A DNA stretch of 10,243 bases from the NCBI GenBank assembly GCA_947259675.1, contig CAMYNE010000026.1, positions 1 to 10,243 on the forward strand. Reading direction: 5' to 3'. The position numbers were made by a program, and so were the translations under genes. The stretch is from an uncultured Pirellulaceae bacterium. Its GTDB lineage: Bacteria > Planctomycetota > Planctomycetia > Pirellulales > Pirellulaceae. Positions 5,401-10,243 of the stretch are shown here, in pieces. The stretch's first letter is position 1, and every line of letters starts with the position of its first letter. The notes under the pieces were generated by a model. That model did no database searches. It was given only the letters and a program-made list of their open reading frames with translations, and was not told where the DNA came from.

Positions 5401-6921
5401 ATGCCGTTCCTCCCAGACGCCAAAGAATTTCATGCTCTAGCAGACAGTCATGATGCTGTCCCTGTTTATCGGCGTTTGCTGTGCGATGGATTGACACCTG
5501 TGTCCGCTTTTCGAAGAATCGATCAGGGTGCGAACGCGTGTTTGTTCGAAAGTGTCGTCGGTGGGGAACGTGTCGGTCGTCACAGCTTTCTAGGCACCCA
5601 CCCAACGGCACATGTGATAGCTAAAGGCAACAAGGTTACCGTTGTTAACGAGGGCAATACCGAAACCTTCCACTCGGATAACCCACTCGAGGAAGTCCGT
5701 AAACGACTTAAGAGCGTCAACGTCGCCAAGCTGACTGACCTGCCTCCATTTACGGGCGGCGCTATCGGCTACGCTGGATATGACGTCGTTCGCTATGTCG
5801 AAGATCTTCCCCATCCGCCAGCTGACGATCGCGAACTCAGTGACATGTCGTTTGCGTTTTATGATGCGATGCTGGTATTTGACCACATCACCAAAACGAT
5901 CACCGTCATCGCACTGGCCTGGATAAGCAAGTTTGATAGCGCGCAGGCCGCTTACGATGACGCCTCCCAGCGAATCGATCATATCGTCTCACAATTGAAC
6001 CAACCATTTTCCCAACTTGAATGTGAAGACGTCGTTACCCCGCTGACCGACACGACGGACTTCCAATCCAATATGACTCAGCGTCAATTTGAATCGGCGG
6101 TTGAAAGCTGCAAAGAGTACATTCGCGCCGGCGACATCTTTCAAGTCGTACTTAGTCAACGACTGCAAATGCAAATCCATTGCCAGTCGTTTGAGATCTA
6201 CCGGTCGTTGCGGGTATTGAATCCCAGCCCTTTTATGTTCTTTCTGCGAACCAGTGAATGCACGCTGGTGGGAAGCTCACCTGAAATCATGTGCCGCGTC
6301 GTGGATGGTGAGATGACCGTACGACCGCTCGCCGGGACTCGGAAGCGAGGCAAGACCGTCAAGGAAGATCTTGACCTGGAACAAGAATTGCTAGCCGACG
6401 AAAAGGAACGCGCCGAACATGTGATGCTAGTCGATCTGGGACGCAACGATGTCGGCCGCGTAGCCCAGTATGGAACTATCGAAATTCCAGACATCATGGT
6501 GGTTGAGCGGTACAGCCACGTGATGCACATTTCTTCGACGGTGACCGGGCAACTTCGCAACGATCTGGATGCGTTTGACGCGTTGATGGCCAGCCTTCCT
6601 GCCGGGACAGTTTCGGGCGCACCCAAAGTCAGAGCGATGGAAATCATTGACGAATTTGAACCTCATCGTCGCGGCCCTTATGCGGGCGCAGTCGGCTATA
6701 TCGATTACTCGGACAACATGGATACCTGTATCGCCTTGCGAACGATCATCATCAAAGACAACATCGCCTATTTGCAAGCGGGCGCGGGCATCGTGGCTGA
6801 CAGCAATCCAACCAGCGAATACGAGGAAACTTTGAACAAGGCACGCGGGCTCCTCCACGCCATCCAAATGACCGAGGCACGAGTCACTCTCCGTAACTCG
6901 AGCCAACAGGTCTCTCTTTAA
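5401..6921 (+). CDS. trpE: Anthranilate synthase component I (TrpE)
   Basis: This 506-residue protein converts chorismate and ammonia (from TrpG glutaminase) to anthranilate and pyruvate, the first committed step of tryptophan synthesis. The N-terminal region carries LFES (48-51), corresponding to the LLES tryptophan-binding element, followed by GGERVGRHSFLG. GGAIGYAGYD (119-128) is typical of the fold. The chorismate-binding C-terminal half has FQVVLSQR (247-254), RPLAGTRKRG (308-317), DEKERAEHVMLVDLGRND (333-350), HISSTVTG (376-383), PAGTVSGAPK (400-409) and GAGIVADSNP (461-470), all intact. The length and the LFES inhibitor site favour TrpE over PabB. The ATG at 5401 gives the usual start; no clear Shine-Dalgarno precedes it. 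No trpG or other trp gene lies adjacent, so the pathway is scattered. The stop codon lies in a 15-bp tandem duplication. Confidence 0.95.
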   Translation: MPFLPDAKEFHALADSHDAVPVYRRLLCDGLTPVSAFRRIDQGANACLFESVVGGERVGRHSFLGTHPTAHVIAKGNKVTVVNEGNTETFHSDNPLEEVRKRLKSVNVAKLTDLPPFTGGAIGYAGYDVVRYVEDLPHPPADDRELSDMSFAFYDAMLVFDHITKTITVIALAWISKFDSAQAAYDDASQRIDHIVSQLNQPFSQLECEDVVTPLTDTTDFQSNMTQRQFESAVESCKEYIRAGDIFQVVLSQRLQMQIHCQSFEIYRSLRVLNPSPFMFFLRTSECTLVGSSPEIMCRVVDGEMTVRPLAGTRKRGKTVKEDLDLEQELLADEKERAEHVMLVDLGRNDVGRVAQYGTIEIPDIMVVERYSHVMHISSTVTGQLRNDLDAFDALMASLPAGTVSGAPKVRAMEIIDEFEPHRRGPYAGAVGYIDYSDNMDTCIALRTIIIKDNIAYLQAGAGIVADSNPTSEYEETLNKARGLLHAIQMTEARVTLRNSSQQVSL

Positions 6922-6929
6922 GCTGTTGG
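6903..6929 (+). other. Hairpin spanning the trpE stop codon
   Basis: CCAACAG (6903-6909) can pair with CTGTTGG (6923-6929), a 7-bp stem with a 13-base loop. A second CTGTTGG at 6938-6944, created by the tandem duplication, could compete for the same partner. No U-run follows, so it is not a clear intrinsic terminator. Confidence 0.3.
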
Positions 6930-6948
6930 TGATTAAGCTGTTGGTGAT
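6919..6948. repeat. 15-bp perfect tandem duplication at the trpE stop
   Basis: TAAGCTGTTGGTGAT occurs twice in direct succession (6919-6933 and 6934-6948). The first copy begins with the trpE TAA stop codon; the second lies in the gap before hpt, so trpE now has two in-frame TAA codons five codons apart. Two perfect copies suggest a recent slippage duplication. Confidence 0.85.
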
Positions 6949-7119
6949 CGCCTCAACGCTTCTGAAAACAGGCAAACCTCCAAGAGACCCCCACGTAGCA
7001 ATTTGCCTTCGAAACCCAATTACCATCGTGAATTCTCAATCGGGTAATCACTATCTAGATTTGAGACTCCCAATTACAATTGAGTTTTGCCGAATGGACC
7101 ACCTTTTTTGGATGCCGAA

Positions 7120-7665
7120 GTGAAAATTCTACTAGACGAAAATCAGCTCAATGCGGGTGTCAACCAACTTGCACTGGAAATTAATAAAACTTATCGAGAC
7201 CGACCGTTAACGATCATTGGTGTTTTGACGGGAAGCGTTGTTTTGCTTGCCGATGTGATCCGCAAACTCGAAATGCCACTCCGAGTTGGAGTTGTCCAAA
7301 CTAGTAGTTACGAAGGATCACAACGAGGCGCATTGACGATCAACACACAAATGATGTTGGATATTTCAGATCGGGATGTTTTGCTGATTGACGACATTTT
7401 TGACACAGGCAACACGATGAGTGAAGTTGTTGAGCTAATGAATGCCCTCGGACCCGCGTCCCTGAAATCGGCTGTGCTGCTTTGCAAAACTGGGCGACAG
7501 AAAGTCGATTGGAGACCCGATTTTATTGCCTTTGATATTCCCGATGAATTTGTGGTCGGGTACGGGCTCGACTATAACGATGAGTATCGCAATCTTCCCT
7601 ATCTAGCTTGTTTGGAACCGTCTGAAATTTCATCGACAAGCGAAATTACTGAATCATCAAAATGA
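7120..7665 (+). CDS. hpt: Hypoxanthine phosphoribosyltransferase
   Basis: This 181-residue enzyme joins hypoxanthine (and often guanine) to PRPP to give IMP or GMP in purine salvage, in the cytosol. The PRPP-binding signature VLLIDDIFDTGNTM is at 87-100. LTGSVVLLADV (36-46) supplies the pyrophosphate-contacting loop, SSYEGSQ (62-68) the flexible catalytic loop, and FVVGYGLDYNDEYRNLPYL (144-162) the purine-binding and C-terminal signature. I chose GTG at 7120: it gives the family-like start MKILLDENQL, has GGA seven bases upstream, and overlaps the stop of a short upstream frame as GTGA. A longer form from TTG at 7087 adds 11 residues and cannot be excluded. Its stop overlaps the next gene as ATGA. 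The chain extends about 15 Ser/Glu-rich residues past the conserved core. Confidence 0.93.
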   Translation: MKILLDENQLNAGVNQLALEINKTYRDRPLTIIGVLTGSVVLLADVIRKLEMPLRVGVVQTSSYEGSQRGALTINTQMMLDISDRDVLLIDDIFDTGNTMSEVVELMNALGPASLKSAVLLCKTGRQKVDWRPDFIAFDIPDEFVVGYGLDYNDEYRNLPYLACLEPSEISSTSEITESSK

Positions 7666-8858
7666 ACCCGCTTCGACTGGTTATCGTAACTCGACGGTTT
7701 TGGCCGATGTCGGGGTCGGTCGAGTTAGCGGTCGGAGATTTGGCTTGTGCACTGGAAAGTCTGGGACACCACGTCCAGATCGTCACGGCCCGTTGGGGCA
7801 AAAACTGGCCGGGCTATTTCTTGATTCGAGAAGTTCCCGTCTATCGCATCGCCCGCCCCACTGCCGGTCCGTGGGGTAGCTTCCGTTTTCAGCGCGCGGT
7901 GAGCCGTTTTTTGGAACAATCGTTTGAAGAAAATCGACCGATCGACGGTGTGATTGTGTTTGGACTGGGGCAGGAAACCGACTCCGTTATCCGGACACTT
8001 AATCAACTGAATTCCGCGGCGACAATTCTGGTTCGAATCGACAACAAGATCGACGCCTATCACCGATGGTCTCAAAATGCCAATCGCCGTAGCTTGTTCG
8101 GGCTGAGTCGCGCGAACGGTGTCATCGCCGATTCTGACATGACCCGGGATCATCTTGTCCGCTTTGGCGTCAACGAAAACAAGATTCATGTTATCCCGGA
8201 TGGAGTTTCCGCTGTTGAATCCAATCGTAGCGGAGCAGAGCAGGGGAGGGCGCGCCAATCGCTCTCAGATGCCCATCCAATTCTGGTGATTGAACCCGAC
8301 CAGCCTCTGGTCGTGACCATGGCAGCAATGGACAACGACGGTGGGTTGCTCGATTTGATTTCAGCATGGCCGAGGGTCTTGAAGTCCTACCCAAGAGCCA
8401 AGCTGTGGACTCTCGGCGACGGAACGCACGATCAGCAGGTCTGGAATGCAATCACCGCAAAAGAGCTGGTTCACTCTGTGATCATGCCCGGTTATTTCGA
8501 CGATCTGGAAACAGTATTCCAGGCCGCCGATCTATACGTCCACCCATTGCGATCGGACGCTGGTTGTAATGGCTTGACGAGAGCAATGGCGCATCAAGTC
8601 TGTCCCGTCGCTACTGCAACTCTGTTTACCGAACCGCTTGTCGAAAAAAACAAAACTGGATTGGTGACACCGAAATCCAACCCACAGGCTCTAGCGGAAG
8701 CAATCATTCACGGTTTGGAAAATCGCGACATGAGAAACCGGCTCGGGAATGCGGCTAGCAAGCGGGTTCTGGAAAGATTCTCAATTTCGGAACAAGCCCG
8801 GACCTACATCAAGCTGATTTCGAAACAAGCCGATCCCATTGCCCAGCCTGCCCAGTGA
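7662..8858 (+). CDS. GT4-like glycosyltransferase (GT-B fold)
   Basis: This 398-residue protein has the layout of a retaining GT-B enzyme of family GT4, which transfers a sugar from a nucleotide-sugar donor, usually in cell-surface polysaccharide, glycolipid or glycoprotein synthesis. The N-terminal domain starts LRLVIVTRRFWPMSGSVELAVGDL (4-27), the usual glycine-containing acceptor loop region. The linker segment HVIPDGV (176-182) is the classic junction to the donor domain. The donor domain has VVTMAAMDNDGGLLDLISAW (217-236), LWTLGDG (248-254) and VFQAADLYVHPLRSDAG (285-301). The usual EX7E pair is altered: Asp299 and Arg307 stand where GT4 enzymes have two Glu (DAGCNGLTRAMA). No signal peptide or membrane segment is seen. 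It overlaps hpt by 4 bp (ATGA), which implies coupled translation; no other cell-wall gene is nearby. Donor and acceptor are unknown. Confidence 0.85.
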   Translation: MNPLRLVIVTRRFWPMSGSVELAVGDLACALESLGHHVQIVTARWGKNWPGYFLIREVPVYRIARPTAGPWGSFRFQRAVSRFLEQSFEENRPIDGVIVFGLGQETDSVIRTLNQLNSAATILVRIDNKIDAYHRWSQNANRRSLFGLSRANGVIADSDMTRDHLVRFGVNENKIHVIPDGVSAVESNRSGAEQGRARQSLSDAHPILVIEPDQPLVVTMAAMDNDGGLLDLISAWPRVLKSYPRAKLWTLGDGTHDQQVWNAITAKELVHSVIMPGYFDDLETVFQAADLYVHPLRSDAGCNGLTRAMAHQVCPVATATLFTEPLVEKNKTGLVTPKSNPQALAEAIIHGLENRDMRNRLGNAASKRVLERFSISEQARTYIKLISKQADPIAQPAQ

Positions 8859-8912
8859 ATCGGTTTTCTCGAAGTCGCTTCCAATTTCCGACCTCCCACC
8901 TCCGAATTTTCT

Positions 8913-10142
8913 TCACTCTTCCGCCCAGCGTTTGACGATCTCGATTCCCACTTCGCCGGCGGCAAACATCTCGTCCAGGCAAGCCCATTCCAGAGGTGAG
9001 TGAATATTGTGTTGGCCGGAAGAAAGGTTGGGAGTCGGCAAACCTAACTCGGTTAACCGGGATCCATCTGTGCCACCGCGAACGATTGACTTGGTTGGGG
9101 TTCGCCCGAGTCGCTCATGGGCTTCGATAGCGTACTGAACTGCTCTCGGTTCATTGGCCAACCCCTCGCCCATGTTACGGTATTGTTCGATGATCTCGAC
9201 GTTGACTTGCGTGCCTTCGCAAACCACTTCAATATCGCTTCCCATCCGCTTCATGATGGACCCAAATTCAGTCAACTTGGCAATATTGAAATCACGCAAG
9301 AGGATTTTTAACGTCGTTTTGGCGACGCCACCTTCGACCACATAAGGGTGCATGAATCCGTCTCGACCATCGGTACATTCCGGGGAAAAGTTCATTGGGA
9401 GGCGAGCGAGGAATTGACCGAGCGCTCGAATTGAGTTGACCATCTTGTCCTTGGCAATTGCCGGATGAATATTGACTCCGTTAAATGTGACCAGGGCCAT
9501 GTCAGCGGAAAATGTCTCGACGTCGATCATGTCCTGGCCGCCACCGTCAAAGTTGTAACAGACCGTCGCATCGACTTTCTCGATATCAACGTGGTCAACT
9601 CCATGCCCAATCTCTTCGTCACAGGTAAACAGAATACGGACGGGGCCACGAGGAAGATCGGGATGTTCAATCAAATGCTGAGCCAACTCCATGATGATCG
9701 CGACGCCCGCTTTATCGTCGCCACCCAACAAGGTCGTTCCATCGGTCGTGATAATCGTCTTGCCTGCAGCCTCGGGAAGCTCGGGACAGGTTGCTGCGGC
9801 AATGATTTTCGTCGGATCGCCCGAAAGCGTAATATCGTTGCCATCATAGTTTTCGATTACGTTAGGTCTTACTTGCTTTCCGCTCGTTTCCGGCGAAGTA
9901 TCGACGTGCGAGTTGAACGCTACGACCGGTGCTCCGTTCACCGTTCCCGGGACGGTCGCCATCACAATTCCAAATTCATCCTGGGAAACATCGGCGGCAC
10001 CCATTTCCTCAAGTTGCTGGACAAGCAGTTTCCCCATCTCCAGTTGGCCGTCACTGCTAGGGTATTTGCCTGCGTCTTCGACCGCGGTCGTGTCAATTTG
10101 GACATACTGGAGGAAACGTTCGAGAAGTCTTTGCTTGTTCAT
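8913..10142 (-). CDS. pepT: Peptidase T (tripeptide aminopeptidase, M20B)
   Basis: This 409-residue cytosolic dizinc enzyme removes the N-terminal residue of tripeptides. The metal ligands and catalytic residues are visible: His79 and Asp81 in FNSHVDTSPE, bridging Asp142 in LLGGDDKAG, the general base Glu176 with ligand Glu177 in CDEEIGHG, Asp199 in CYNFDGGG, and His381 in QHNIHSPLEW. The dimerisation/lid domain contains NIHPAIAKDKMVNSI (224-238). The RGGTDGSRL segment (355-363) is typical of PepT. I chose ATG at 10142, giving MNKQRLLERFLQYVQIDT; an in-frame TTG at 10148 would add two residues. No Shine-Dalgarno is evident. It converges with the glycosyltransferase gene (54-bp gap, no clear terminator) and diverges from the gene at 10201 (58-bp gap, which should hold both promoters). 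Confidence 0.96.
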   Translation of the reverse strand: MNKQRLLERFLQYVQIDTTAVEDAGKYPSSDGQLEMGKLLVQQLEEMGAADVSQDEFGIVMATVPGTVNGAPVVAFNSHVDTSPETSGKQVRPNVIENYDGNDITLSGDPTKIIAAATCPELPEAAGKTIITTDGTTLLGGDDKAGVAIIMELAQHLIEHPDLPRGPVRILFTCDEEIGHGVDHVDIEKVDATVCYNFDGGGQDMIDVETFSADMALVTFNGVNIHPAIAKDKMVNSIRALGQFLARLPMNFSPECTDGRDGFMHPYVVEGGVAKTTLKILLRDFNIAKLTEFGSIMKRMGSDIEVVCEGTQVNVEIIEQYRNMGEGLANEPRAVQYAIEAHERLGRTPTKSIVRGGTDGSRLTELGLPTPNLSSGQHNIHSPLEWACLDEMFAAGEVGIEIVKRWAEE

Positions 10143-10200
10143 GGTCAAATCGGGTTGGCTGCGATAAAGTTAAGGGTTACAAATTTCAAAAGACTATTCT

Positions 10201-10243
10201 ATGTCTACAAAAAACGTTCGCTACCTGGTATTCGATATCGAGA
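10201..10243 (+). CDS. Start of a probable DEDD 3'-5' exonuclease (PolB-type), truncated by window end
   Basis: Only 14 codons are present: MSTKNVRYLVFDIE. The LVFDIE motif is the first metal-binding ExoI motif (Asp and Glu ligands) of DEDD-type 3'-5' exonucleases. The run after the ATG resembles planctomycete proteins annotated as exonucleases related to the PolB exonuclease domain. The frame is open to the window edge. The family assignment rests on one motif and memory of the family, so it is tentative; that a gene starts here is likelier than its exact function. Confidence 0.5.
   Translation, partial: MSTKNVRYLVFDIE

Noticed and set aside
6926..7123. 65-codon frame between trpE and hpt starting at TTG
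   Set aside because: The start lies in the tandem duplication, there is no ribosome-binding site, and the product resembles nothing known; only the last nine codons, from an ATG, are noted as a possible mini-frame.
8871..8881. GAAG-TCG-CTTC hairpin between the glycosyltransferase and pepT as a bidirectional terminator
   Set aside because: Four base pairs without a U-run in either direction is too weak.
1..10243. CRISPR arrays, tRNA or rRNA genes, integrases and phage genes
   Set aside because: I saw no spaced repeat array, no tRNA-like cloverleaf with a 3' acceptor, and no recombinase or phage motif.

Overview
The window looks like chromosomal DNA of a planctomycete, probably a marine Pirellulales/Rhodopirellula-like bacterium. 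This is inferred from gene content and style, not from a database search. The signs are moderate GC, weak or absent Shine-Dalgarno sequences, a PQQ-type beta-propeller lipoprotein, an mcsA-mcsB pair outside Firmicutes, a LuxE/EhpF-type ligase beside an iron alcohol dehydrogenase, and a right-edge gene beginning like the planctomycete PolB-type 3'-5' exonucleases.

Left third (1-3079, all minus strand). Reading in transcription order, a short adenylate-forming ligase (3079-1961) is followed by an iron-dependent alcohol dehydrogenase (1857-706) and, 30 bp later, a beta-propeller lipoprotein that runs off the left edge (675-1). The ligase and dehydrogenase suggest activation of a carboxylic acid and reduction of the derived aldehyde. 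The acyl-thioester reductase expected between those steps is not in the window. The 103-bp spacer between the two genes is an open, acidic, coding-like frame with no normal start, which ends TAATG on the dehydrogenase start.

Intergenic region 3080-3467. It holds a 131-bp MITE-like element (3181-3311) with imperfect terminal inverted repeats of about 22 bp. Inside it lies a 56-bp nested palindrome (3235-3290) that can also fold as a three-way, cloverleaf-like structure.

Centre (3468-5052, minus strand). mcsA and mcsB overlap by 11 bp. They encode a zinc-finger/UVR activator and a protein-arginine kinase, that is, a protein-arginine phosphorylation module without ctsR or clpC nearby. A 348-bp divergent region separates mcsA from trpE.

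Right half (5401-8858, plus strand). trpE (anthranilate synthase large subunit) is followed by hpt (hypoxanthine phosphoribosyltransferase) and a GT4-like glycosyltransferase. The last two overlap by ATGA and are probably co-translated. The trpE stop codon lies in a 15-bp tandem duplication. pepT (tripeptidase) lies convergent on the minus strand (10142-8913), and the first 14 codons of a probable DEDD 3'-5' exonuclease start at 10201.

Most of the window is ordinary metabolism and protein quality control. The items most worth a second look are the MITE/cloverleaf element, the orphan frame in the ligase-dehydrogenase spacer, the McsA/McsB motif variants, and the altered EX7E motif of the glycosyltransferase. 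I did not find a clear, wholly new multi-gene system.
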